64,000 bases of DNA from Agrococcus sp. Marseille-Q4369. GTDB taxonomy: Bacteria; Actinomycetota; Actinomycetes; Actinomycetales; Microbacteriaceae. Shown in pieces: positions 1 to 7,698 of the stretch (positions are counted from its first letter, which is position 1; every line of letters starts with the position of its first letter). Position numbers and translations under genes: made by a program. The notes below the pieces were generated by a model. It was given only the letters and a program-made list of their open reading frames with translations, ran no database searches and was not told the DNA's origin. The stretch is from NCBI RefSeq assembly GCF_018308945.1, contig NZ_CP070501.1, forward strand, positions 930,001 to 994,000. Direction: 5' to 3'.

Positions 1-923
1 CCTCCCTCGGCAACCCCGGCCCCACCGGTTGGGGCTGGTACATCGACGAGGCGCGCTGGGCCGCGGGCGGGCAGCGCATCGGCACGAACAACATCGGCGA
101 GCTCTCGGCCGTCGTCGACCTGCTGCGGCAGACGCGCGGCGTCGACGAGCTGCTCATCCTCTGCGACAGCCAGTACGTCATCAACTCGGTGACGAAGTGG
201 ATGGCCGGTTGGAAGCGGAAGGGCTGGCGGAAGGCCGACGGCAAGCCGGTCATGAACCGCGAGCTGCTCGAGGAGCTCGACCGGCTGATGGCCGAGCGGA
301 AGGCCGACGGCGGCACGGTGCGCTTCGAGTGGGTCAAGGGCCACGCGGGCCACCCGCTCAACGAGGCGGCCGACCGGCTCGCGAACGGCGCGGCGGCGGC
401 CTACCAGCGGGGGGCGGTGCCGGATGCGGGACCCGGGTTCGGGGGCGTGACCCCGGCAGCGGTGCCCACGCCGTGCGCGGCGGAGGCGACCGGCGCGCGA
501 GCGCCCGCCGACGCATCCGCCACGACCGCCGCCGCGGCCCCCGCGTCGCCCGACCTCTTCGACGGCTTCGACTTCCTCACCGACACGCCCGCCGAGGCCG
601 AGGTCGTGCGGCTCGAGCGCTCGCTGCTGAGCGACGAGGTGCGCGCAGATCCCGCGAGCGTCGCGGCGCTGCTGCACCCCGAGTGGGAGGAGATCGGTGC
701 CTCGGGCCGCCGCTGGAGCCGCGAGGAGCTGCTCGCCGAGATCGCGCCGCTGCCGGAGCGCACCGAGCTCGAGGTGCTCGCGACGCACGAGCTCGGCGAC
801 GACGCGCTGCTGCTCGTGTGGCGCTCGGTGGGCGCTCGCAGGAGCGCGCTGCGCAGCTCGCTGTGGGTGCGCGTCGGCGGGCGCTGGCGGCAGCGCTTCC
901 ACCAGGGCACGCCGGAGGCTTGA
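1..923 (+). CDS. RNase HI fused to an NTF2-like (DUF4440) domain, 5' partial
   Basis: The reading frame is open from the first bases of the window, so the start lies upstream. The N-terminal part is ribonuclease HI, which cleaves RNA in RNA/DNA hybrids. Visible acidic residues are Glu in GEL, Asp in CDSQY and Asp in EAADRLAN, with the family's WVKGHAGHPLNE loop before the last. The first catalytic Asp (before GxxxxNPGP) falls outside the window. An Ala/Pro/Thr-rich linker then leads to about 105 residues with the look of a DUF4440/NTF2-like fold (LLHPEWEEIGASGRRWSREE, ending FHQGTPEA). An internal ATG at 189 gives a shorter frame but would delete half of the RNase H core. A strong hairpin follows the stop. 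Confidence 0.85.
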   Translation, partial: SLGNPGPTGWGWYIDEARWAAGGQRIGTNNIGELSAVVDLLRQTRGVDELLILCDSQYVINSVTKWMAGWKRKGWRKADGKPVMNRELLEELDRLMAERKADGGTVRFEWVKGHAGHPLNEAADRLANGAAAAYQRGAVPDAGPGFGGVTPAAVPTPCAAEATGARAPADASATTAAAAPASPDLFDGFDFLTDTPAEAEVVRLERSLLSDEVRADPASVAALLHPEWEEIGASGRRWSREELLAEIAPLPERTELEVLATHELGDDALLLVWRSVGARRSALRSSLWVRVGGRWRQRFHQGTPEA

Positions 924-938
924 GCGCTGGAGCTGAGA

Positions 939-962
939 GCGGAGGCCCTTTCGGGCCTCCGC
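939..962. terminator. GC-rich hairpin after the RNase H gene
   Basis: A perfect 10-bp stem (GCGGAGGCCC / GGGCCTCCGC) closes a TTTC loop 16 bases after the stop codon. No T-tract follows, as is common in actinobacteria. It lies between convergent genes and could work on either strand. Confidence 0.65.
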
Positions 963-975
963 CGCGACGCCAGCT

Positions 976-998
976 CCGGGGCCCGTCTCGGGCCCCGG
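976..998. terminator. Second hairpin between convergent genes
   Basis: A 9-bp perfect stem (CCGGGGCCC / GGGCCCCGG) with loop GTCTC lies between the RNase H gene and the convergent M50 protease gene. It has no T-tract. It probably serves the minus-strand gene or both genes. Confidence 0.55.
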
Positions 999-1029
999 GA
1001 ACCGCGGATCCCGGCGAGCCCTGCCTCGG

Positions 1030-2358
1030 TCAGCCCCCGAACAGCGCGATCGGCTTGACGATGTCGGCGTAGATGAGCAGCGCGCTCATGATGCCGAGCA
1101 GGCCCGTCACGACGAGCGTGACCGGCACCCACTTCGCGGTGTCGAGCGGCGTCGCGACCGTGCCGCGCAGCCTCGCCCAGCCGCGCCGCACCGCGTCGAC
1201 GACCGCGCCGAGGATGTGGCCGCCGTCGAGCGGCATGAGCGGGATGAGGTTGAACACGAACAGCGCGACGTTGAGGCTCGCGAGCAGCTGCACCATCGCG
1301 CTGATGCGCTCGAGCACCGGCACCTGGTCGAGCGCCGCGATCTCGCCCGCCATGCGGCCGACGCCGACGACCGACATCGGGCCGTTCGGGTCGCGCTCCC
1401 CCGGCCCGAACGCCGCCGCGGCGACGTCGACGAGCCGCTGCGGCAGGTTCACGATGAGCTGCCCGACGCGCCAGACGTTGTCGCCGACCGCCGGCAGCAC
1501 CGCCGATGCGGGCTGCTGCGCGACCTCGTACTGCGGGCCGACGCCCGCGAAGCCGACCGTCTCGGTGCGCTGCCGACCGTCGACCTCGACGGGATCGCCG
1601 CGGTCGTCGAAGACGTAGCGCTCGGTCGCGAGCGGCGTGAGCTGCAGCGCCTGCCGGGCGCCGTCGCGCTCGACGACGAGCTCGACCCGCTGCCCCGCGA
1701 GGTCGCGGATCGCGGCCTGCACGTCATCCCAGCTGCCCGCGGGCTGCCCGTCGATAGAGACGATCGTGTCGCCGGGCTGCACGCCGGCCTCGGCGGCGGG
1801 CGCGAGCGGGTCGCCGGGCTCGCACTCCGCCCGCTCCTCCGAGGCCGCGATGACGCACTCCGAGACGCTCGCGACGGTCGTCGAGGGCACCGCGATGCCG
1901 AAGCCGCACAACACGATCGCGTAGAGCACGACCGCGAGCACGAGGTTCATGAGCGGCCCGCCGAGCATGATGGCGATGCGCTTCCACGTCGCGAGGCGCC
2001 AGAACGCCCGCTCCTCCTCGCCCTCGTGGATCGTCTCGGCGCTCGAGTCGCGCGCGTCCTGGACGAGGGCGTCGAAGAAGCCCGTCGACGCATCCCTCGA
2101 CTCGCCGCCGACCTTGAGCGGCGGGAACATGCCAGACATCGAGATGTAGCCGCCGAGCGGGATCGCCTTCACGCCGTACTCGGTCTCGCCGAAGCGCTTC
2201 GAGAACAGCGTCGGGCCGAAGCCGATCATCCACTGCCCGACGCGCACGCCGAAGAGCTTCGCGGGCACGAGGTGGCCGATCTCGTGCAGGCCGATCGAGA
2301 CGGCCAGGCCGATCACGACGACGAGCACGCCGACGACGTACAGCAGCACGGCTTCCAT
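1030..2358 (-). CDS. M50 site-2 (RIP) metalloprotease, RseP-like
   Basis: Membrane-embedded zinc protease of 442 residues, the family that cleaves anti-sigma factors and other single-span proteins inside the membrane. The first helix carries the HEIGH zinc motif (HExxH). A PDZ-like domain follows in the middle (EAGVQPGDTIVSIDGQPAGSW), and the C-terminal helix has the third-ligand motif MPLDGGH. Start: ATG at 2358, with a TAGCCT -10 hexamer ending 11 bases upstream (2369-2374), so the leader is very short. In actinobacteria this gene usually sits next to dxr, as here, with two small genes between them. The substrate cannot be inferred from the sequence. Confidence 0.93.
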   Translation of the reverse strand: MEAVLLYVVGVLVVVIGLAVSIGLHEIGHLVPAKLFGVRVGQWMIGFGPTLFSKRFGETEYGVKAIPLGGYISMSGMFPPLKVGGESRDASTGFFDALVQDARDSSAETIHEGEEERAFWRLATWKRIAIMLGGPLMNLVLAVVLYAIVLCGFGIAVPSTTVASVSECVIAASEERAECEPGDPLAPAAEAGVQPGDTIVSIDGQPAGSWDDVQAAIRDLAGQRVELVVERDGARQALQLTPLATERYVFDDRGDPVEVDGRQRTETVGFAGVGPQYEVAQQPASAVLPAVGDNVWRVGQLIVNLPQRLVDVAAAAFGPGERDPNGPMSVVGVGRMAGEIAALDQVPVLERISAMVQLLASLNVALFVFNLIPLMPLDGGHILGAVVDAVRRGWARLRGTVATPLDTAKWVPVTLVVTGLLGIMSALLIYADIVKPIALFGG

Positions 2359-2431
2359 ATCGCCCGCCAGGCTACTGCCGGTGCCTATCAGCCGTGCACG
2401 CGGATGCGGTGGCGCGCATAGGCGACGCGGC

Positions 2432-2437
2432 TACCGT
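2432..2437 (+). promoter_or_regulatory. -10 element TACCGT, leaderless start at 2445
   Basis: TACCGT lies seven bases before ATG 2445, which places the transcription start on the start codon. The same geometry recurs across the window. Confidence 0.55.
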
Positions 2438-2444
2438 CACTCGC

Positions 2445-3050
2445 ATGCCAGCTCGAGCCCGCCGCGCGGTCGCCGAGCGCGTCGCGCCCGGCGGCGACGC
2501 GCTCGGCCTCATCGCGGGCCTCGTGGGCGTCGCGCTCGTGGTGCTGCTCGTCTTCGTCGCGACTCGGCCCCCCGCCGGGCCCGTGCCGCCCCCGCAGTCG
2601 GCGCGCGTCGAGGGCGAGCTGCCCGCGCGGGTCGGCGAGTGGCGCGGCGCGCAGCTCGAGAGCGCCGCGATCGTCATGCGCGCGGGCCGCGACCTGGGCC
2701 TCGGCGAGCGCGACGTGCAGCTCGCGGTCATGACGGCGATGGGCGAGTCGAGCCTGCGCGTGCTCGATCGCGGCGACGAGGCGGGGCCCGACTCGCGCGG
2801 CCTCTTCCAGCAGCGCGACGGCTGGGGGCCCTACGAGGTGCGCATGGATGCGTACGGCTCGGCCGTGCTCTTCTACCGGGCGCTCGCGCGCGTCGAGGGC
2901 CGCGACGCGATGGCGCCGACGCGCGTCGCGCACGCGGTGCAGATCAACCGCGACCCCGACCACTACGCGCGCTGGTGGGACGACGCCGGCGAGGTCGTCG
3001 CGGCGATCGACGCCGCCGACGTGCGCGTCGTGCTCGACCGCTCGGGCTGA
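2445..3050 (+). CDS. Single-span membrane protein with a lysozyme-like extracellular domain
   Basis: About 201 residues. An Arg-rich start (MPARARRAV) is followed by one membrane helix (about residues 20-42, LGLIAGLVGVALVVLLVFVA), a Pro-rich stretch, and a roughly 140-residue outer domain. The segment AVMTAMGESSLR...SRGLFQQRDGWGP resembles the transglycosylase/lysozyme-like module found in actinobacterial and phage proteins, with Glu in MGESS as the possible catalytic residue. No longer peptidoglycan hydrolase signature is visible, so enzymatic activity is inferred. I chose ATG 2445 over the upstream ATG 2394 because the TACCGT hexamer lies between them. Confidence 0.7.
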   Translation: MPARARRAVAERVAPGGDALGLIAGLVGVALVVLLVFVATRPPAGPVPPPQSARVEGELPARVGEWRGAQLESAAIVMRAGRDLGLGERDVQLAVMTAMGESSLRVLDRGDEAGPDSRGLFQQRDGWGPYEVRMDAYGSAVLFYRALARVEGRDAMAPTRVAHAVQINRDPDHYARWWDDAGEVVAAIDAADVRVVLDRSG

Positions 3051-3125
3051 CGCCCGCCCCGAGCGCCGCGTGCAACCCCCGCTCGATCCTCCTGGGCTCG
3101 ACGCAGGCCGCGCGGCAGCGCCGCG

Positions 3126-3590
3126 TCAGCCTCGCAGTCGCTTCCGCATGTGCACGTCCGTCTCCGTCGCGGTGCGGCGCACGCCGTCGCGGTCGACGTA
3201 CTCGTACGTCGTCGTCGAGCGCTCCCCCGTCTCGACGTAGCCCAGGCGGCGGTAGAGCGCGGCCGCTCTCGGGTTGTCGACGCCCACGCCGAGCTCGACG
3301 AGCGTCGCCCCCATCGCCGCCGCCTCCCGCTCGGCAGCGCCGATGAGCGAGGCGCCGATGCCACGGCCGCGCGCGACCTCGTCGACGAAGAGGTGGCGCA
3401 GCTCGGGCACGTCGCCGAGCACGAGCACGCCAGAGCCGAGCGGCTCGCCGTCCTCGAGCGCGACGAGGAAGAGCACCTCGCCCGCCTCCTGCCGGCGCAG
3501 ATGCGACGCGGCCACAGCGGCGCCGGGAGGCTCCGACGCCGCGAGCCTCGACGCATCCGCCGCCGTCGCTCGTCGGACCTCGACCGTCAC
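3126..3590 (-). CDS. GNAT family N-acetyltransferase
   Basis: A 154-residue GCN5-type acetyltransferase. Acetyl-CoA binding is supported by the motif A sequence [12 protein letters not shown], preceded by the ELRHLFVDE strand, and by the C-terminal [18 protein letters not shown] motif. The acceptor substrate is unknown. The GTG start at 3590 overlaps the dxr stop codon by four bases (GTGA), so translation is probably coupled to dxr. The neighbouring plus-strand gene converges on it, with a gap of about 75 bases. Confidence 0.88.
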   Translation of the reverse strand: MTVEVRRATAADASRLAASEPPGAAVAASHLRRQEAGEVLFLVALEDGEPLGSGVLVLGDVPELRHLFVDEVARGRGIGASLIGAAEREAAAMGATLVELGVGVDNPRAAALYRRLGYVETGERSTTTYEYVDRDGVRRTATETDVHMRKRLRG

Positions 3591-4669
3591 CGGCCGACGC
3601 CGCAGATCTCGTCCGCGGCCCGGCGCGCCCAGCGCTCGGCCTGCAGCACGTGCTCGACCGTCAGCTCGCCCGGCTCGTGCTGCTCGAGCACGCGCTCGAC
3701 CGCGGGCAGGATGTCGAGGAAACCGATCTCGCCGAGGTGGAAGGCCTGCACCGCCTGCTCGTTCGCGGCGTTGAAGACGGCCGGGAACGTCGAGCCGGCC
3801 CGCCCGACGCGCTTCGCGAGCGCGACCGACGGGAACGCATCCTCGTCGAGCGGCTCGAACGTCCACGTCGACGCGCGCGTCCAGTCGAGCGGCGCGCCGA
3901 CGCCCGCGACCCGGTGCGGCCAGTCGAGGCCGAGCGAGATCGGCAGCCGCATGTCGGGCGGCGAGGCCTGCGCGATCGTCGAGCCGTCGACGAACTCGAC
4001 CATCGAGTGCACGATCGACTGCGGGTGCACCGTCACGTCGATGCGATCGAAGGGCACGTCGAACAGCACGTGCGCCTCGATGACCTCGAGCCCCTTGTTC
4101 ACGAGCGTCGCCGAGTTCGTCGTCACCATCGGGCCCATGTCCCACGTGGGGTGCGCGAGCGCATCCGCGGGGCTCACCGCCGCCATCCGCTCGCGCGACC
4201 AGCCTCGGAACGGACCCCCGGATGCGGTGAGCACGAGCCTGCGGACCTCGCGCGCGTCGCCCGCGAGCAAGCACTGCGCGATCGCCGAGTGCTCGGAGTC
4301 GACCGGCACGATCTGGCCGGGCTCCGCGCGCTGCATGACGAGGTCGCCGCCCGCGATGAGCGACTCCTTGTTCGCGAGCGCGAGCACCCGGCCGGCGTCG
4401 AGCGCGGCGAGCGTCGGCGCGAGGCCGACGGAACCGGTGATGCCGTTGACCACGACGTCGCACTCGACCGACTCGATCATCGTCACCGCCGCGTCGGCGC
4501 CGAGCGCGGCCTCACCGCCGAACTCCGCCTGCTGCGCCTCGAGGCCCGCGCGGTCGGTGCCCGCGACGAGCCCGACGGCCTCGAAGCGGCCCGGGTTCGC
4601 GCGGATGACATCGAGCGTCTGCGTGCCGATCGAACCGGTCGAGCCGAGCACGATCACGCGCCGGCGCAT
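3587..4669 (-). CDS. dxr: 1-deoxy-D-xylulose 5-phosphate reductoisomerase
   Basis: Second step of the MEP isoprenoid pathway: NADPH-dependent conversion of DXP to 2-C-methyl-D-erythritol 4-phosphate. The 360-residue length is usual for the family. Motifs in order are the NADPH loop [12 protein letters not shown] near the N-terminus, ALANKESLI, the metal-binding DSEHSAIAQ (Asp and Glu ligands), [10 protein letters not shown] and [16 protein letters not shown] 4669 shares one base with the stop of the upstream OsmC gene (TGATG), and the stop overlaps the downstream GNAT start. The three genes therefore look like one unit. Confidence 0.97.
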   Translation of the reverse strand: MRRRVIVLGSTGSIGTQTLDVIRANPGRFEAVGLVAGTDRAGLEAQQAEFGGEAALGADAAVTMIESVECDVVVNGITGSVGLAPTLAALDAGRVLALANKESLIAGGDLVMQRAEPGQIVPVDSEHSAIAQCLLAGDAREVRRLVLTASGGPFRGWSRERMAAVSPADALAHPTWDMGPMVTTNSATLVNKGLEVIEAHVLFDVPFDRIDVTVHPQSIVHSMVEFVDGSTIAQASPPDMRLPISLGLDWPHRVAGVGAPLDWTRASTWTFEPLDEDAFPSVALAKRVGRAGSTFPAVFNAANEQAVQAFHLGEIGFLDILPAVERVLEQHEPGELTVEHVLQAERWARRAADEICGVGR

Positions 4670-5187
4670 CAGCGCACCTCCTCGGCGTCGGCGGCCCGCT
4701 CGTGCTGCGGGACGACCTCGCCGCCCGCGACGATCGTCGGCTCGTGCAGCACCGGGAAGGCGACGGAGGATGCGATGAAGCAGTCGCGACCCGCTTGCCC
4801 GTGCGCGTCGAGCGCATCCGCCGCTCGCGCCGCGTCGGCGATCGTCACGACCGGGCGCAGCACCGCTCGCGTGAAGCGGCCGCCCGTGCCGCTCGTCTCC
4901 ATCTCGCCCGTCGCCGCATCGCGGTAGGCGGTCACGACGATGCCGCGACTCGCCGCCTGGTGGAGGTAGCTGAGCATGTGGCACTGCGCGAGCGCGGCGA
5001 GGAGCAGCTGCTCGGGGTTGTGGCGCTCGCGGTCGCCGCGGAACGTCGGGTCGGCGGAGCCGAGGATGTCGGGGAGGCCCTCGACGCGCACGACGTGGTC
5101 GCGCGTGTAGGAGCGGTAGGTCGCGGTGCCGTCGGCTCCCGCTCCCGTCCACTCGACCTCGACGGCGTAGGCGTGGCGCATCGGCAT
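4669..5187 (-). CDS. OsmC family peroxide-detoxifying protein
   Basis: A 172-residue OsmC/Ohr-type protein. This family reduces organic hydroperoxides with a Cys pair. Candidate active-site residues are Cys in [11 protein letters not shown] and Cys in [12 protein letters not shown]. The fold starts with [13 protein letters not shown] and contains [13 protein letters not shown], a conserved core of the family. I chose ATG 5187 because TACGCT (5194-5199 on the plus strand as AGCGTA) lies six bases upstream; ATG 5181 is an in-frame alternative. It is divergent from gabT, with 67 bases between them. Confidence 0.9.
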   Translation of the reverse strand: MPMRHAYAVEVEWTGAGADGTATYRSYTRDHVVRVEGLPDILGSADPTFRGDRERHNPEQLLLAALAQCHMLSYLHQAASRGIVVTAYRDAATGEMETSGTGGRFTRAVLRPVVTIADAARAADALDAHGQAGRDCFIASSVAFPVLHEPTIVAGGEVVPQHERAADAEEVR

Positions 5188-5193
5188 GGCTCC

Positions 5194-5199
5194 AGCGTA
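5194..5199 (-). promoter_or_regulatory. -10 element TACGCT of the OsmC gene
   Basis: On the minus strand TACGCT is followed by six bases and then ATG 5187, consistent with leaderless transcription of the OsmC-dxr-GNAT unit. Confidence 0.5.
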
Positions 5200-5241
5200 G
5201 GCGCGGCCTGCCGGGAGCGCCCGCTCGCGCGCGCTCGGGCG

Positions 5242-5247
5242 TAGGAT
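5242..5247 (+). promoter_or_regulatory. -10 element TAGGAT of gabT
   Basis: TAGGAT lies seven bases before the gabT ATG at 5255. No Shine-Dalgarno sequence fits between them, so leaderless initiation is likely. Confidence 0.55.
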
Positions 5248-5254
5248 CGGCGGC

Positions 5255-6586
5255 ATGACTGACACCGTCGCCACCGCGCCCTCCCGCTCGATCGTCACGG
5301 AGATCCCCGGCCCGAACAGCCGCGCGCTCCTCGAGCGGAAGGCAGCGGCCGTCCCCCAGGGCATCCCGCACCAGCTGCCCGTGTTCATCGCGGAGGCGCA
5401 CGACGCGATCATCACCGACGTCGACGGCAACCGCTTCATCGACCTCGGCTGCGGCATCGGCGTCACGACGATCGGCCACACGAACGACGCCGTCGTCGCC
5501 GCGGTGCGCGAGCAGGTCGGGAAGCTCACCCACTCGCTCTTCGGCACGACGCCCTACGAGCCCTACGTGCGCGTCGCCGAGTACCTCGGGAAGCACACGC
5601 CCGGCGACTTCGAGAAGAAGACGTTCTTCGTCAACTCCGGCTCGGAGGCCGTCGAGAACGGCGTCAAGATCGCCCGCAAGTTCACGGGCCGCCGCGCGGT
5701 CGCCGTCGTCGAGCACGGCTACCACGGCCGCACGAACCTGACGATGACGATGAACTTCAAGCCGGCGCCGTACGCGACGGGCATGGGCCCGCTCGCCTCC
5801 GACATCTTCCACGCGCCGGGCTCCTACCCGCTGCACGACGGCCTCGACGGCGCCGAGGCGGCCGAGCGCACCCAGTACTACCTCGAGAAGCACGTCGGCG
5901 TCTCCGACCTCGCGTGCCTCGTCATCGAGCCGATCCAGGGCGAGGGCGGCTTCATCGTGCCCGCCGACGGCTACCTGCCCGCGATGCAGGAGTGGTGCAC
6001 CGAGCACGGCGTCGTGATGATCGCCGACGAGGTGCAGTCGGGCATCTCGCGCACGGGCGCGACGTTCGCGTCGTCGCTGTTCGGCTGGGAGCCCGACATG
6101 GTGCTCTCGGCGAAGGGCATCGCGGGCGGCATGCCGCTCGCGGGCGTCACCGGCCGCGCCGAGATCATGGACTCCGTGCACACCGGCGGCATCGGCGGCA
6201 CCTTCGGCGGCAACCCCGTCTCGTGCGCCGCGGCCGTCGCCGTCTTCGAGCAGATCGAGGAGCACGACCTCAACGCGCAGGCGCAGCGGGTCGAGCGCGT
6301 GCTGCGCCCCCTGCTCGACGAGCTCGCCGAGCGCCACGAGGAGATCATCGAGGTGCGCGGTCGCGGCGCGATGCTCGCGATCGAGCTCATCGACCCCGCC
6401 TCGGGCGCCCCGATCCCGACCGCGCCCATCTCGAAGGCGTGCGGCGAGGACGGCGTGCTCGTGCTCACCGCCGGCACCGACTACAACGTGCTGCGGTTCC
6501 TGCCGAGCCTCGCGATCACCGACGACCAGCTGCGCGAAGCGGTCGACGTCATCGATCGCGCGATCGCGAGCACGAAGGCCGCGTGA
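5255..6586 (+). CDS. gabT: 4-aminobutyrate--2-oxoglutarate transaminase
   Basis: A class III PLP-dependent aminotransferase of 443 residues. It moves the amino group of GABA to 2-oxoglutarate, giving succinate semialdehyde and glutamate. Typical elements are [15 protein letters not shown], the EPIQGEGGF and ADEVQSGI motifs (Asp contacts the PLP ring nitrogen), and the Schiff-base Lys in [14 protein letters not shown]. The C-terminus matches GabT rather than ornithine aminotransferase. The last base of its stop is the first base of the ald ATG (TGATG), so the two genes are translationally coupled. A nearby succinate semialdehyde dehydrogenase gene is not in the window. Confidence 0.94.
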   Translation: MTDTVATAPSRSIVTEIPGPNSRALLERKAAAVPQGIPHQLPVFIAEAHDAIITDVDGNRFIDLGCGIGVTTIGHTNDAVVAAVREQVGKLTHSLFGTTPYEPYVRVAEYLGKHTPGDFEKKTFFVNSGSEAVENGVKIARKFTGRRAVAVVEHGYHGRTNLTMTMNFKPAPYATGMGPLASDIFHAPGSYPLHDGLDGAEAAERTQYYLEKHVGVSDLACLVIEPIQGEGGFIVPADGYLPAMQEWCTEHGVVMIADEVQSGISRTGATFASSLFGWEPDMVLSAKGIAGGMPLAGVTGRAEIMDSVHTGGIGGTFGGNPVSCAAAVAVFEQIEEHDLNAQAQRVERVLRPLLDELAERHEEIIEVRGRGAMLAIELIDPASGAPIPTAPISKACGEDGVLVLTAGTDYNVLRFLPSLAITDDQLREAVDVIDRAIASTKAA

Positions 6587-7698
6587 TGCTGATCGGCGTC
6601 CCGCGCGAGACCAAGACCGACGAGGCGCGCGTCGCGCTCACCGCCACCGGCGCGACCGAGCTCGTCGCGCGCGGCCACGAGGTGCTCGTCGAGACCGGCG
6701 CGGGCGTCGGCAGCGGCATCACCGACGAGGCGTTCGAGGCGGCCGGAGCCCGCATCGTGGCCACGGCCGAGGAGGCATGGAGCGCGCAGCTCGTGCTCAA
6801 GGTCAAGGAGCCGGTCGGTCCCGAGCTCGACCTCCTGCGCGACGACCTGACGCTCTTCGCCTACCTGCACCTCGCGGCGGCACCCGAGCTCGCGCAGGCG
6901 CTGCTCGACCGCGGCACGACCGCGATCGCGTACGAGACGGTGCGCGCGCCCGACGGCTCGCTGCCGATGCTCGCGCCGATGAGCGAGGTCGCCGGCCGCC
7001 TCTCGGTCGTGCAGGGCGCCTCGCTGCTCACCGCGCCGCAGGGCGGGGCCGGGCTGCTGCTCGGCGGCGTGCCGGGCACCCGCGCGGGCCACACGGTCGT
7101 GCTCGGCGGCGGCGTCGCCGGGACCGCGGCGGTCGAGATGGCCGTCGGGCTCGGCTCGCGCGTCACGGTGCTCGACGTCTCGCTCCCGCGGCTGCGCCAG
7201 TTCGACACCGTCTACGGCGGCCGCGTGCAGACGCTGCACTCGAACCGCGTGACCGTCGACGAGGCCGTCGTCGACGCCGACCTCGTGATCGGCTCGGTGC
7301 TCATCCCGGGCGCGAAGGCGCCCAAGCTCGTCACGAGCGAGATGGTCGAGCGGATGCGTCCCGGCTCCGTGCTCGTCGACATCGCGATCGACCAGGGCGG
7401 CTGCTTCGCCGACTCGCGGCCGACGACGCACGGCGACCCGACGTTCGACGTGCACGGCACCCTGTTCGCGTGCGTCGCGAACCTCCCCGGCGCCGTGCCG
7501 CGCACCTCGACCGAGGCGCTCACGAACGCGACGCTCGCCGCGACGCTGAAGCTCGCGGACCTCGGCTGGCGCGACGCGCTGCGGGCCGACGCGGGGCTCG
7601 CGGCTGGCCTCAACACGACCGGCGGGCGGGTCGCGCACGAGGGCGTCGCCTCGGCGCTCGGGCTTCAGTCCGCATCGGTGGCGTCGCTGCTCGGGTAG
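6586..7698 (+). CDS. ald: Alanine dehydrogenase
   Basis: NAD-dependent interconversion of L-alanine with pyruvate and ammonia, 370 residues. Diagnostic segments are [17 protein letters not shown] at the N-terminus with substrate-binding Arg, [10 protein letters not shown] with the conserved Lys, FAYLHLAA (catalytic His), the Rossmann loop [15 protein letters not shown], and [12 protein letters not shown] 6586 overlaps the gabT stop by one base; GTG 6583 is directly in front of it in frame. The last 34 bases overlap the convergent FtsK-like gene. Together with gabT it forms a small amino-nitrogen module. Confidence 0.96.
   Translation: MLIGVPRETKTDEARVALTATGATELVARGHEVLVETGAGVGSGITDEAFEAAGARIVATAEEAWSAQLVLKVKEPVGPELDLLRDDLTLFAYLHLAAAPELAQALLDRGTTAIAYETVRAPDGSLPMLAPMSEVAGRLSVVQGASLLTAPQGGAGLLLGGVPGTRAGHTVVLGGGVAGTAAVEMAVGLGSRVTVLDVSLPRLRQFDTVYGGRVQTLHSNRVTVDEAVVDADLVIGSVLIPGAKAPKLVTSEMVERMRPGSVLVDIAIDQGGCFADSRPTTHGDPTFDVHGTLFACVANLPGAVPRTSTEALTNATLAATLKLADLGWRDALRADAGLAAGLNTTGGRVAHEGVASALGLQSASVASLLG

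Noticed and set aside
29-1072. A 347-residue frame overlapping the first gene
   Set aside because: It lacks motifs and is rich in Arg and Ala. The RNase HI motifs are in another frame.
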